DNA of 64,000 bases from Firmicutes bacterium UBA5201 (GCA_002412775.1 DHVT01000001.1:1-64000); one strand, 5' to 3'; counted from the first letter of the stretch, positions 43,217-52,238 are shown. Translations and numbers: made by a program. The notes: generated by a model not told the origin, from the sequence alone.

Positions 43217-44416
43217 ATGATTACATTTGTTCTTTTGATTATAATATATTTGGCATTTATCAGTCTTGGTCTTCCGGATGCATTGCTAGGGGTCACATGG
43301 CCAATCATTCGTCAAGAATGGATGATGCGGCTGGATGCGGCTGGCATGGTGTCGATAGTGATTACAGTGGGTACTATTGCCAGCAGTCTGCTGAGCGGTA
43401 GACTGATCAGGCGTTTCGGGGAAGGAAAAATAACCTTTTTGAGTGGCTTGATGACTGGAATCGCCTTGCTGGGATTTGCGTACTCACCATCCTATATATG
43501 GTTTGTGTTTCTCGCGCTGCCACTTGGATTCGGAGCCGGTTCTGTGGATACGGCGCTCAATCATTATGTCGCACTGCATTTCAAAGCTCATCATATGAAC
43601 TGGCTGCATTCGTTTTGGGGTGTGGGTGCGACAGCAGGCCCTATTCTGGTGTCAGTCATTTTAAAGCAGACAGGTTCCTGGAGATTGGGTTATCAGAGTG
43701 TTGCGATAATCCAATTGATTCTTGCCGCAATACTGTTCATCAGCTTGCCTTTGTGGAAAAAACACTCCCAAATGACGAGCGGTATGGAAGGTGAAAGTCA
43801 TGGTGAGATAGCATCCTTGAATGACCGTCCGCTAAAAATAATGGAAGCGCTTAAAATAAAAGGTGTGCCCTATGCACTTTTGGTATTCATGACTTATTGT
43901 GCAGTCGAGTTCTCTGTCGGTCTGTGGGGAAGCAGTTATTTGGTGCAGATCAAAGGTGTTTCTCTTGAAGTCGCTGCAAGGTGGGTTGCATTCTACTTTG
44001 GAGGTATTACAGTAGGTCGAGTGTTGGCTGGATTCATCTCGTTCAAATTGTCAAATAAAATAATGATATTTCTAGGTGTGGTCATTGCACTTATGGGTGC
44101 GATTCTGTTGATTTTGGTTCCAAGCAATTCATTTGTGATGATCGCTTTTGTTTTGTTGGGACTGGGATTTGCTCCGATTTTTCCAGCGATGACTCATGAG
44201 ACTCCGATTAGGTTCGGTAGAATCAACGCTCAATCCATCATTGGATTTCAAATGGCTTCAGCATATATTGGAATAGCGGTATTTCCACCACTTTTGGGGG
44301 TACTTATGGAATTGACCGGTATGATGTTGTTTCCTATCTTTGTTCTGTTTTGTATACTATTGCTGCTATATTTCACTTTCAAATTGAACCATAGTGGGTT
44401 TGAAAACTCCAAATAG
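43217..44416 (+). CDS. Major facilitator superfamily transporter
   Basis: 399 residues, about 12 helices in two halves. Motifs of the sugar/FucP-like or YfkF-like MFS branch: GLPDALLGVTWP in helix 1, SGRLIRRFGEGK between helices 2 and 3, FGAGSVDTALNHYVALHF, NWLHSFWGVGATAGP (typical of that branch), and FYFGGITVGRVLAGF in the second half. The substrate is unknown. TAGGAGAGTG precedes the ATG. Divergent from the antiporter; the 178-base gap between them holds the riboswitch on the other strand. Confidence 0.9.
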   Translation: MITFVLLIIIYLAFISLGLPDALLGVTWPIIRQEWMMRLDAAGMVSIVITVGTIASSLLSGRLIRRFGEGKITFLSGLMTGIALLGFAYSPSYIWFVFLALPLGFGAGSVDTALNHYVALHFKAHHMNWLHSFWGVGATAGPILVSVILKQTGSWRLGYQSVAIIQLILAAILFISLPLWKKHSQMTSGMEGESHGEIASLNDRPLKIMEALKIKGVPYALLVFMTYCAVEFSVGLWGSSYLVQIKGVSLEVAARWVAFYFGGITVGRVLAGFISFKLSNKIMIFLGVVIALMGAILLILVPSNSFVMIAFVLLGLGFAPIFPAMTHETPIRFGRINAQSIIGFQMASAYIGIAVFPPLLGVLMELTGMMLFPIFVLFCILLLLYFTFKLNHSGFENSK

Positions 44417-44470
44417 GGATATAACTTTAAGGTTCAGAGTTGTTTGAACTAGAGAAAGAAGGGGTTGAAT

Positions 44471-44995
44471 ATGGGCTTATATGAAACACCCGATTATACT
44501 GTGAGTTATAAGGAAAATGAATTTGAGATCCGGGAGTATTCCGATTTCTTCATAGTGGAATATCAAAATGAAAGAGATCAATACAGCGACAACGGTTTTG
44601 GAACATTGTTCAAGTACATCAGCCAAGACAACCAGGAGCATCAAAAAATCAAAATGACCATACCGGTTTTCGAAGAAATCAGAGCTGAAGGGCAGAGCAT
44701 GGCGTTTGTGGTACCGAGCGCGAACTGGAACAATATTCCAAGGCCCAATGATCCATCACTGAAGATCAAGAAATTTGACAAGGGAATTTTTGCAGTCATA
44801 AGATACAGTGGAACTTCCGGAGAAATGAAAGAACGCAAAATGATGGGACATTTGGAAACTTGGATGGCTGCAAAGGGGTACCTGAAAGCATCCAATTTTA
44901 TGCTGGCCTTCTACAATCCGCCGTTCATGCCGCCGATGTTCAGACGAAATGAGATTATGGTCAGAGTGACCAAAGATGGAATCGGAGGGGATTGA
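44471..44995 (+). CDS. SOUL/HBP heme-binding family protein
   Basis: 174 residues, one SOUL domain: YETPDYTVSYKENEFEIREYSDF, FGTLFKYISQDNQEHQKIKMTIPV, then an IRYSGTSGEMKERKM segment and a C-terminal YNPPFMPPMFRRNEIMV. These match the family, which binds heme or other porphyrins in several members. Bacterial functions are unclear. ATG 44471 follows AGAAGGGG; the TTG at 44465 is too close to that site. It is followed at once by the epimerase-like gene and may share its transcript. Confidence 0.88.
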   Translation: MGLYETPDYTVSYKENEFEIREYSDFFIVEYQNERDQYSDNGFGTLFKYISQDNQEHQKIKMTIPVFEEIRAEGQSMAFVVPSANWNNIPRPNDPSLKIKKFDKGIFAVIRYSGTSGEMKERKMMGHLETWMAAKGYLKASNFMLAFYNPPFMPPMFRRNEIMVRVTKDGIGGD

Positions 44996-44996
44996 G

Positions 44997-46013
44997 ATGA
45001 AACGAGTATATATTGTAACCGGCGTTTGTGGGCATCTGGGCAATACGGTCGCAAATCTACTTGCATCTGAAAAAAAAGAAGTCAGAGGACTTGCACTGCC
45101 TGGTGAAGACGCGAGCATGCTCAATCCGGCAGTTGAAGTGTTCCGGGGAGATGTGTGTGACGTGGCTTCTCTCGAAAAACTTTTTACTGGATGGTCTGAC
45201 TCCGAGTCAAGTGTCATAGTGATTCACACTGCGGGAATCATTTCCATAGAAGGCAAGGACGATCGGTTGATCAGGAAAGTGAATGTTGAAGGCACAAGAA
45301 ATATAGTTGAGCTCTGTAAGGCACATAAAGTCGACAAGCTTGTCTACATCAGTTCGGTCCATGCAATTCCAGAGTTGCCCCAAGGCAATGAGATCACAGA
45401 AGTGGATTATTTTTCACCTGATACAGTCGTGGGTTTATATTCAAAATCAAAGGCAACGGCAACAGCACTTGTGCTTCAGGCGGCAAAAGAAGGACTTGAT
45501 GTGTCCATTGTTCATCCATCGGGTTTGATCGGACCGAATGACTACGGAACGGGTTTGATGACGCAAATGATTGTGAATTATTTGAAGGGAACACTGAGAG
45601 CTTGCATCAAAGGTGGATTTGATTTCGTGGATGTTCGAGATGTAGCTGAGGCAGTGATCTCCGCTACTGAAAACGGGAAAAGTGGATCGTGTTATATTTT
45701 ATCCAATCGATATTATTCGATTCGTGAGATTGTGGACATTTTATTCGATCTTACAGGTAGAAAACCGATAAAAGCGATGTTGCCGCTATGGTTTGTGAAA
45801 TTGTTTTTGCCGTTTACTGGTCTTTATTTCAAAGCGCTTAGGGAGAAGCCCCTGTTTACAAGGGAATCACTCATGATGCTTGAATCCAATTCGAATTTTT
45901 CAAGTGAAAAAGCAAAAAAAGAACTTGGGTTTAAAACAAGTGATATGAGGCAAACACTTAAAGATACCGTGAAATTTCTTCAGAGTATTGGTCGATTGAA
46001 AGTCAAAATATAA
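44997..46013 (+). CDS. NAD-dependent epimerase/dehydratase (extended SDR) family protein
   Basis: 338 residues. Rossmann start VTGVCGHLGNTVANLL (GxxGxxG with Cys-Gly-His variation), HTAGIIS, the catalytic tetrad region YISSVHAIP and YSKSKATA (YxxxK), HPSGLIGPNDYG, and VDVRDVAEAV. It looks like the dihydroflavonol-reductase-like group of extended SDRs. The substrate may be a sterol-like or sugar alcohol, or an aldehyde; unknown. ATG 44997 has GGAGGGG upstream, one base after the SOUL gene stop. Confidence 0.9.
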   Translation: MKRVYIVTGVCGHLGNTVANLLASEKKEVRGLALPGEDASMLNPAVEVFRGDVCDVASLEKLFTGWSDSESSVIVIHTAGIISIEGKDDRLIRKVNVEGTRNIVELCKAHKVDKLVYISSVHAIPELPQGNEITEVDYFSPDTVVGLYSKSKATATALVLQAAKEGLDVSIVHPSGLIGPNDYGTGLMTQMIVNYLKGTLRACIKGGFDFVDVRDVAEAVISATENGKSGSCYILSNRYYSIREIVDILFDLTGRKPIKAMLPLWFVKLFLPFTGLYFKALREKPLFTRESLMMLESNSNFSSEKAKKELGFKTSDMRQTLKDTVKFLQSIGRLKVKI

Positions 46014-46016
46014 TGA

Positions 46017-46054
46017 AAATAACGCCAAATCAAAAATTTGGCGTTATTTTTTTT
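46017..46054 (+). terminator. Terminator of the SOUL/epimerase operon
   Basis: 14-bp perfect stem (AAATAACGCCAAAT with ATTTGGCGTTATTT), 5-base loop, then a T run. Confidence 0.95.
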
Positions 46055-47015
46055 ATTTTGATCTGGTTTTCATGAGTGCTCTGAGATGCCCGAATATATC
46101 AATTGCCACAATGATGACCACCACGGCAAGTGTAATGTTCAGGCTGAGATCCAGTACGGTTTCAAGTGCCACACCGTCATCTTTCAAAATGTGATCCAAA
46201 GTCTTAAAATCCCACAAGCCAGGAGTCATGATCAATTTTGTGAATATACCGACACTGATTATGTCGATAACAATTGCAATCACACGTGTAAAGGATTGCC
46301 ATCTCCTTTTTATGAGTAGATAAAGATTCAATGTGAGGTTTGAAATCATTGCAATGTTGATCCAAATGAGAAATGGCTTGAACTGAATCATATCAATTAT
46401 TGGAATCACTTTGTTTTCAGGGATTGAAACTGTCAAAAACGGTGTTGTTTGATTAAGTACGACTATAAACAAGCAAATAAATATGGATTCAATGATCAAT
46501 TCAAGGACGCTGACTCGCTGTTGGGTTTCAGGAGCTTTTTCAATGGCTTTGAGCGACCAATCCTCAGTTATGGTTTTATGTTCATCTGGATTGAAATGCT
46601 GAATCAATGCAAAGATCAAAGTGATGGATCCGATGGTAGAAAGAGAAGCATACCAAATGTTTGCGAATATTTTGATATAAAACTGTATGCCATCTTTGGC
46701 ATTAGAAATAGTCAGGATACTGGTGATGGTCAAGCCAATGGCTATTCCAATCAGTGCAATTTTAAGCACCAACCAATAGGTGTCAATATAGGCTGGACCT
46801 ATTAGACATCTAGGGCCTTCCATGTAAGCTTCAGCGACTTTTTTAGGATGCCCCATGGAACGGATTGCAGTTTCGATTTCTAGATCGGTATATTCCCTTT
46901 GACCGAAGTTCTGTTCCAGAAAATCGTATAAATTGGATTCGATTTCTCTTAGAACTTCATCGCGCTGAGCTGGTGAAATATATTTTCCTATAGTATACAG
47001 ATAGTCATTGATCAT
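46053..47015 (-). CDS. HAAS-domain membrane protein (PadR partner)
   Basis: 320 residues. The N-terminal 80 residues (YLYTIGKYISPAQRDEVLREIESNLYDF and MGHPKKVAEAY) form the HAAS/DUF1700-like module, known next to PadR regulators; seven or so helices follow. Its start overlaps the padR stop by 4 bases (ATGA), so the two are translated together. These proteins are thought to sense or signal at the membrane with their PadR partner; the signal is unknown. Confidence 0.85.
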   Translation of the reverse strand: MINDYLYTIGKYISPAQRDEVLREIESNLYDFLEQNFGQREYTDLEIETAIRSMGHPKKVAEAYMEGPRCLIGPAYIDTYWLVLKIALIGIAIGLTITSILTISNAKDGIQFYIKIFANIWYASLSTIGSITLIFALIQHFNPDEHKTITEDWSLKAIEKAPETQQRVSVLELIIESIFICLFIVVLNQTTPFLTVSIPENKVIPIIDMIQFKPFLIWINIAMISNLTLNLYLLIKRRWQSFTRVIAIVIDIISVGIFTKLIMTPGLWDFKTLDHILKDDGVALETVLDLSLNITLAVVVIIVAIDIFGHLRALMKTRSK

Positions 47016-47353
47016 TTTACACCTCCAATTAATCCTGACATAGTCACCTCAAGTGATTGCCAGTCTTCAATCAGTATTGCTCTGACATCCCGTCCAAGCT
47101 CACTGATCTTATAATATCTTCTGGGTCTGTTTTCTTCAACTTGCCAAATGGAATCCAGTAATCCTTGTTTCTCAAGTCTCCGCATGAGTGGGTAAAGTGT
47201 GTTTTGTTCTATAGGCATGCCCATTTCACTCAGAGCTTGAATTAGTGAATATCCGTATTGTGGTTGGTCCATTTGTGTCAAGACCGCCAAAACCAAAGTA
47301 CCACGTTTCATTTCCTGTTGTACATTGAGGACGATTTTTTCAGTTTCACTCAT
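47012..47353 (-). CDS. PadR family transcriptional regulator
   Basis: 113 residues, the compact PadR winged helix: RGTLVLAVLTQMDQPQYGYSLIQAL, NTLYPLMRRLEKQGLL, NRPRRYYKISELGR. It represses its targets in most studied cases and leaves DNA when a ligand is bound. ATG 47353 follows AAAGGAGA; the frame upstream to 47404 is rejected since it runs through the promoter. The promoter spacer contains an inverted GTGT-N5-ACAC, so self-repression is likely. Confidence 0.92.
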   Translation of the reverse strand: MSETEKIVLNVQQEMKRGTLVLAVLTQMDQPQYGYSLIQALSEMGMPIEQNTLYPLMRRLEKQGLLDSIWQVEENRPRRYYKISELGRDVRAILIEDWQSLEVTMSGLIGGVK

Positions 47354-47374
47354 TAGATCATCTCCTTTGATTAC

Positions 47375-47404
47375 ATTATAGTGTATGACACACAGTATTG
47401 TCAA
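47375..47404 (-). promoter_or_regulatory. Promoter of the padR-HAAS operon with operator
   Basis: Minus strand: perfect TTGACA (47399-47404), 18-base spacer, perfect TATAAT (47375-47380). The repeat GTGTATGACACAC (47381-47393) fills the part next to the -10. Confidence 0.8.
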
Positions 47405-47415
47405 TATAAATCAAC

Positions 47416-47448
47416 AAAAAAAAACCAGGTTATTTTAAACCTGGTTTT
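47416..47448 (-). terminator. Terminator of the DUF2202 gene
   Basis: 11-bp stem (AAAACCAGGTT with AACCTGGTTTT) and 6-base loop; on the minus strand it is followed by a run of T. It keeps transcription of the upstream gene out of the padR promoter. Confidence 0.9.
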
Positions 47449-47459
47449 TAGCGTTTGTT

Positions 47460-48002
47460 CTATCTGTTTTTTCCTCGTAAACCTCTGACACCGCTGATGC
47501 GATTTGAAGCGTTCTCAAACGCTTTCAGGTGATTTTCAGAGGCTGATTTTAATCTTTCGAAGACAACCCTGATATCATCGGGTAAAACTTCATCAAGGAA
47601 TAATTCATACATTTCAATGTTGGCGATTTCAGCTTCTATGCCAATTGTATATGTTTCTGCCAAAGTATCAGGTAAAACAACTTTAGTAGCCGCATCATTG
47701 AATGGGATTTCAAAATCATATGTCTCAAACAGTGGAATTAATAAACTGATGTGGGTTGCCTCTGACTTGATGATATTGCTGTAAGGACGCTGAGTGTCGA
47801 ATTCCGCCATTATGGATTCATATTCAGCTTTGGCCAAATATTCATCTTTGATTGCATAATTAAGCATTTCCTCAATGGTCAAGTTTTCATCTAGAGCTGC
47901 CCCTGCTGCTCCGTAGGGTGTGCTGTCTGCCATGGATATACCAGTGGTTCCTATCAATGTGATCATAATAACAGCCATTAAAATTTGGGTTGCTTTTTTC
48001 AT
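47460..48002 (-). CDS. Exported DUF2202 ferritin-like domain protein
   Basis: 180 residues. A Sec signal peptide (ILMAVIMITLIGTTGISMA) and then a four-helix ferritin-like domain: MLNYAIKDEYLAKAEYESIMAEF, KSEATHISLLIPLFETY, GIEAEIANIEMYELFLD and SASENHLKAFENA. The Glu and His residues at the usual metal-binding spots (KDEYLAKAEYE; EATH; EIANIEMYE; ENHLKAF) are present, so a metal site is possible. ATG 48002 is chosen because GGAG touches the earlier ATG at 48011. Function of the family is not established. Confidence 0.85.
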   Translation of the reverse strand: MKKATQILMAVIMITLIGTTGISMADSTPYGAAGAALDENLTIEEMLNYAIKDEYLAKAEYESIMAEFDTQRPYSNIIKSEATHISLLIPLFETYDFEIPFNDAATKVVLPDTLAETYTIGIEAEIANIEMYELFLDEVLPDDIRVVFERLKSASENHLKAFENASNRISGVRGLRGKNR

Positions 48003-48180
48003 AATTTCCATCTCCTTTGAATAATTTGTTGTGTTATGTTATATGCTTATATTAATCAATGGATGTGATGGAATGATGATGAAGATGTTATGAAACGTGA
48101 TAAATGTTTGCGAAGTTTTTTACTTGAGAGTCATAAACAAATAGTGTAGACTAAAATATGAAGGGTCACGAAATAATCTA

Positions 48181-48207
48181 AATGAATGTAAATGAATGTA
48201 AATGAAT
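48181..48207 (+). repeat. Short tandem repeat AATGAATGTA before tldD
   Basis: About 2.7 copies of the 10-base unit AATGAATGTA end just before the ribosome site TTGGAGG. This could vary in copy number, and in-frame ATGs within it are not needed as starts. Confidence 0.6.
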
Positions 48208-48218
48208 TGGAGGACAAC

Positions 48219-49571
48219 ATGGATACTGATCAGTTAAAGAATGCACTTTTAGTGGAGGGCTTTTGCGATTTGAGGGTTCAAGATTTTTCTTTTACCAGTA
48301 TAAAAGGGACAAAACAAGAACTGGACACAGTAGCAATCATCAAAAAGACAGGAGGCAATGTCAGAGTTCTCACCGGAGGTGGTTTTGGAACATTTTGTTT
48401 TACTGATCCTGAAGACCTCGAGTTCGCGATAAATGAAGCGAAGATTGCCAGTGATTTGATTCCTGGAAAAAAGATTTTCACCAATTATGAAGTGAATGTG
48501 GATCACGTAAAAGTGAATCCGATAATGGACCCTAGAAAAGTAAGCGTTGAAGAAAAAAAGGCGCTGATGAATAGATATATTGATATTTTCATGAGTTATG
48601 ACAGTATTGTCAATTTGGAATCGGAGTATTATGAACAGTTTACGGATACACTTGTATTAAACAACAAAGGGACTGAAGTGAGACAGGAAGAACTCATCTG
48701 CGGAGTCACTTTCAGAGTGACGTCGAAAAAAGAGGATCTGACTCAGATCACGCGTTTGTCACTCGGAGGGAACTCAAATTATGCCGAGTTGCTGGATCAC
48801 GATGAGGCTGTTCATGCCAAAGCGAGACAAACGATTGAACTTCTTGATGCTGAGCCAGTTGTCGGTGGCAACTATGATGTGGTCCTAGATAGCGATGTAA
48901 GTGGACTTTTTATTCATGAGGCATTTGGTCATCTCAGTGAGTCGGACAACCTTGTGGGCAATATTTCACTCGCTGAGACCATGAAACTTGGTGAAACCTT
49001 CGCTGTTCCAGAATTCAATGTAATAGACGATCCGACACTATGTGGATATCCAGGCAGTTACTCCTATGATCATGAAGGCACCACAGCAAAGAAGACCTAT
49101 TTGATCAAAGATGGAAAACTCAGTGGTAGATTACATTCACTTGAAAGTGCGAACCTTATGAATGAAATTCCGACTGGGCATGCAAGAGCCAAAAATTTTG
49201 GTTTCACTCCCATCGTCAGAATGGGTAACATTTATATCGACAAAGATAGGCATAGCATCGAAGACATGATCCAATCCATTGACAAAGGCCTTTATCTCTT
49301 TGGATCGGCTGGTGGCCAAACCAATGGCGACACATTTACTTTTGCTGTCCAAGGCGCCTATAAAATTGAAAAGGGTGAAATCAAAGGAATGGTACGCGAT
49401 CTGGCACTTACAGGTCACCTGTTCACAACACTTAAAAACATCGAGATGATTGGTGATGATATTGATTTTTCTAAAGCTGGAGGCTGCGGAAAAGGTGGAC
49501 AAATTCTCATTCAGTCAGGTAAAGGGTCCGCTCCGATCAAAATCAAGAATATGGGCATAGGGGGAAGATGA
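48219..49571 (+). CDS. tldD: TldD metalloprotease subunit
   Basis: 450 residues. TldD and TldE/PmbA form a heterodimeric zinc protease that trims unfolded leader peptides or breaks toxin/antitoxin proteins. The zinc motif HEAFGH (HExxxH, about 233-238) is in the FIHEAFGHLSESDNL block, with GYPGSYSYDHEGT and a C-terminal CGKGGQ end, all standard. The ATG at 48219 has TTGGAGGACAAC upstream; the in-frame ATG at 48192 inside the tandem repeat is rejected. PmbA follows after one base. Confidence 0.95.
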   Translation: MDTDQLKNALLVEGFCDLRVQDFSFTSIKGTKQELDTVAIIKKTGGNVRVLTGGGFGTFCFTDPEDLEFAINEAKIASDLIPGKKIFTNYEVNVDHVKVNPIMDPRKVSVEEKKALMNRYIDIFMSYDSIVNLESEYYEQFTDTLVLNNKGTEVRQEELICGVTFRVTSKKEDLTQITRLSLGGNSNYAELLDHDEAVHAKARQTIELLDAEPVVGGNYDVVLDSDVSGLFIHEAFGHLSESDNLVGNISLAETMKLGETFAVPEFNVIDDPTLCGYPGSYSYDHEGTTAKKTYLIKDGKLSGRLHSLESANLMNEIPTGHARAKNFGFTPIVRMGNIYIDKDRHSIEDMIQSIDKGLYLFGSAGGQTNGDTFTFAVQGAYKIEKGEIKGMVRDLALTGHLFTTLKNIEMIGDDIDFSKAGGCGKGGQILIQSGKGSAPIKIKNMGIGGR

Positions 49572-49572
49572 G

Positions 49573-50889
49573 ATGAAGACATTACTTGAAAAAATCCTCG
49601 AGGTCTGCGATCACGCAGAAGTATATTCACGAGACGTATTCAGCACATCGGTATCCGTTCAGGCTGGAGAGATACAAGGGATAGAGTCCGAGAAAAAGAC
49701 GGAAGTTGCAATAAGAATCACAAAAGGGGACAAGATGGGCGCGGCTGTGGCTACATCACTTGATGATGAAACCATCATTGAACGCGCTCTGATCTCACTT
49801 GAGAATCAGAAGTCGGAAGCGGTCGATTTCCCAAATGAAAAAGTTGAAAATGTGATTTGTGCATCAGATCGAGTAAAAAATATGGGCACGCAGGAATTGG
49901 TGAAGCTCACTTTCGATGTGTCAGACAGACTTAAGGCTATTGCTTCGGATATCACGTCGGGAGTTGAACTCATAAAAACTATAAAAAATGTAAAAATGAT
50001 CAACAGCTCGGGTTTTGAAAGTGAATATGACTATACAAACATCGCGGCAGTGATTTATACGCTTAACGAGCAAGGATTCTATAGTACTATTAAAGAATAT
50101 TCAAGCAGTGATGTGCCAATGATCCAAGATAAGCAATTGGAAAAAATGATTGAACTCCATAGGCTTGGCAACCAGATGGTGACTCTTGAAAACGAGAAAA
50201 TGCCTGTTGTCTTTTCTGGAAATGTCATGGGTTCTCTCATGCTCAGAGTCCTCGGTGGAGTGAATGGAGGAAATGTTTCGAAGGGTATATCCCCAGTAGG
50301 TGAAAAACTCGGACAGAAACTTTTTTCAGATAAGATCACCGTCAGAGATGACGCGACAATGCCACTGGGTTGCAACTCGTATGCCTTTGATGATGAAGGT
50401 ACACCGGCACAGAATACTGTGATTTATGAAAGTGGTGTGCTCAAGAGCTTTTTGGTGAGTTGCGGACAGTCCAAAAAAATCGGCATGAAACCTACTGGCA
50501 ATGCGCAGAAAAGAACGCTCTTCTCGAAAGAAATAGAGGATTCTCCATCTGTATTTGATACGAATATCATTATTGAAGGTCATTCGGTTCCGGATGAAGC
50601 AATCATCGGGGGAATCAAAAGGGGATTATTCATTACAGGAGTTATGGGTGCACATACCGGAAATATCAATCAAGGCGATTTTTCCATGAACATCTCTTCG
50701 GGATTTTTGATTGAAAATGGCAAAATGGTCGGTAAGGTCAAAGGCGCCATGATTGCCGGCAATATATATGATTTGTTTCAAAAGGTGGAAGCTATCGGCA
50801 CTGAGAAAGAAGTAATGAGAAGCATTTTCTATACGATGGGCTACTCACCGATGGTGCTTTTCAGCGAAGTGAATATTGTTGGAAAGTAA
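49573..50889 (+). CDS. pmbA: PmbA/TldE protease subunit
   Basis: 438 residues. Family member without the HExxxH zinc site, as expected for the TldE partner. Blocks: VSVQAGEIQGIESEKKTEVAIRI near the start, VVFSGNVMGSLMLRVL (the region matching the zinc part of TldD), DDEGTPAQNTVIYESGVLKSFL and the MGAHTGNINQGDFS end. It should lie against TldD and cover the cleft. The stop is followed directly by the GAA-hairpin array. Confidence 0.95.
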   Translation: MKTLLEKILEVCDHAEVYSRDVFSTSVSVQAGEIQGIESEKKTEVAIRITKGDKMGAAVATSLDDETIIERALISLENQKSEAVDFPNEKVENVICASDRVKNMGTQELVKLTFDVSDRLKAIASDITSGVELIKTIKNVKMINSSGFESEYDYTNIAAVIYTLNEQGFYSTIKEYSSSDVPMIQDKQLEKMIELHRLGNQMVTLENEKMPVVFSGNVMGSLMLRVLGGVNGGNVSKGISPVGEKLGQKLFSDKITVRDDATMPLGCNSYAFDDEGTPAQNTVIYESGVLKSFLVSCGQSKKIGMKPTGNAQKRTLFSKEIEDSPSVFDTNIIIEGHSVPDEAIIGGIKRGLFITGVMGAHTGNINQGDFSMNISSGFLIENGKMVGKVKGAMIAGNIYDLFQKVEAIGTEKEVMRSIFYTMGYSPMVLFSEVNIVGK

Positions 50890-50892
50890 GTA

Positions 50893-51014
50893 CAATATTT
50901 CCACGAAGTGGAAATATTGGGCGGCGTGGTGTTTCAATGTTTTGTGAAACGAAACATTGGGCGTAGGTATGGTTCTCGCGAAGCGAAACTATACTTGTCT
51001 GTGAAGCGGAAAGA
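50893..51014. repeat. Tandem array of GAA-loop hairpins
   Basis: Between convergent genes. Hairpin 1: 12-bp perfect arms CAATATTTCCAC (50893-50904) and GTGGAAATATTG (50908-50919). Hairpin 2: 11-bp arms CAATGTTTTGT (50935-50945) and ACGAAACATTG (50949-50959). Hairpin 3: 50967-50979 with 50983-50994, one bulged base. A fourth, decayed copy: 50995-51002 with 51006-51014. All four have the loop GAA. Hairpins 1 and 2 are each followed by GGCG. The arms differ between copies but keep their pairing. Confidence 0.8.
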
Positions 51015-51017
51015 TCG

Positions 51018-52127
51018 TCAATCATAAATTATTTTTTCAATGGTTAGATTATGTGTTTTCATCAAATCAATGTGACCATCTGGAGATTCGTCGAGTTTAT
51101 TATTTTTAATGATTCTGATGACAGGTCTGAGAGGATGTGAACTGTTGTTTTTCAGTACAATGCCCTTTCTCCCGTCGGATAACAGAACGTGTGTGCCGGC
51201 GGGATATGGCACAATGCATCTTGAGAAGATATTAGAAAGTTCGAAATCAAACAACCTCCCGGCATTGCCCATGATATATTCGATCACTTCGTTGTGTAGG
51301 AAAGCACTTCTATGTTTTCGATCAGAAGTCATAGCATCATAAACGTCCGCCAGCATGACAATTTTTGCATGAGGATGTATGGTTTCATCTTTAAGTCCAC
51401 CGGGATACCCAGAACCGTCAACGCGTTCGTGATGGTGAAGCACAATGGTGCGAACATGGCTGTTCAGTGTGGTGTTTCCAGTGAGAATTTCATGGCCATG
51501 TGCAGGGTGCCTTCTCATCTCTCTCCATGCTTCATCTGTGAGTGGTCCGGGATGGTCATACAAATCCTTTGAAAAATTCTTGTATCCTATATCGATCATG
51601 AGTGAAGCAATAGCGATATTTCGGATTTCTTTGATGTTGAGTCCCTTTTTAACAGCGAGCATGATTGAGAGTACAGCAGTGTTGACTGCGTGTTCGTATA
51701 AGTAATCACTTTCTGACTTGATATCCATGATTGAAATTTTGAGATCATTTGAGTTGAGGATTTCATCAATCAGTGATTCGGATACATGATCAATCACTTC
51801 GAGGAGCTCCTGACCAGAATTGCCATAGATGAGTTGTCGCTTTTGTTTGTTGATTTCTTCAGTGAATCGTTCCATGCTGCTCTTGATGTCAAATATTGCT
51901 TTTTTTCGGATTTCAGGATTTATGATGTCTTTGACTTCCTCCTCAAGAATGTCCTCTTCATCCGGATTTTTCACATACAGAGATTTGAACCCCAGGGCTT
52001 TGATCCGGGAAATGTTCTTGGAGTTGAGGACGACATTTTTTCTAAGCAATATTTGATTTTTGATATTGACTAAATTTTCAGCGAGCATGGTATTGTCTTT
52101 TAAGAAATCAAGAGGTATAAAACGCAT
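51018..52127 (-). CDS. HD-GYP domain protein with altered HD motif
   Basis: 369 residues. An N-terminal regulatory part (1-120) is followed by an HD-GYP domain, the fold of cyclic-di-GMP phosphodiesterases. Present are HAVNTAVLSIMLA, HPAHGHEIL, HHHERVDGSGYPGGL (the GYP block) and HAKIVMLADVYDAMTSDRKHR. The signature HDxGK reads IDIGYK at about residue 178, so the metal-binding His is Ile and the Lys is displaced. The enzyme may be inactive or use a changed site. ATG 52127 is chosen because it has GGAG upstream and does not overlap the divergent neighbour; the longer frame to 52283 does. Confidence 0.85.
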   Translation of the reverse strand: MRFIPLDFLKDNTMLAENLVNIKNQILLRKNVVLNSKNISRIKALGFKSLYVKNPDEEDILEEEVKDIINPEIRKKAIFDIKSSMERFTEEINKQKRQLIYGNSGQELLEVIDHVSESLIDEILNSNDLKISIMDIKSESDYLYEHAVNTAVLSIMLAVKKGLNIKEIRNIAIASLMIDIGYKNFSKDLYDHPGPLTDEAWREMRRHPAHGHEILTGNTTLNSHVRTIVLHHHERVDGSGYPGGLKDETIHPHAKIVMLADVYDAMTSDRKHRSAFLHNEVIEYIMGNAGRLFDFELSNIFSRCIVPYPAGTHVLLSDGRKGIVLKNNSSHPLRPVIRIIKNNKLDESPDGHIDLMKTHNLTIEKIIYD

Positions 52128-52238
52128 ATGACCGCTCCAATCGTTTTTCTTAATTTTAGCATAATATTCTGTTGAGAATATAAAGGTTTTTTTTGATCTT
52201 TGTAGAACTTTATTAGGAATAGGAAAAGAGGTGTGGAT

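Noticed and set aside
50893..51014. CRISPR array or CRISPR-like repeats
   Set aside because: The units are hairpins with different arm sequences, not identical repeats with spacers, and no cas gene is in the window.
51018..52127. HD-GYP gene as a pseudogene
   Set aside because: The frame is intact, with a ribosome site and most motifs conserved; only the HD motif is changed.
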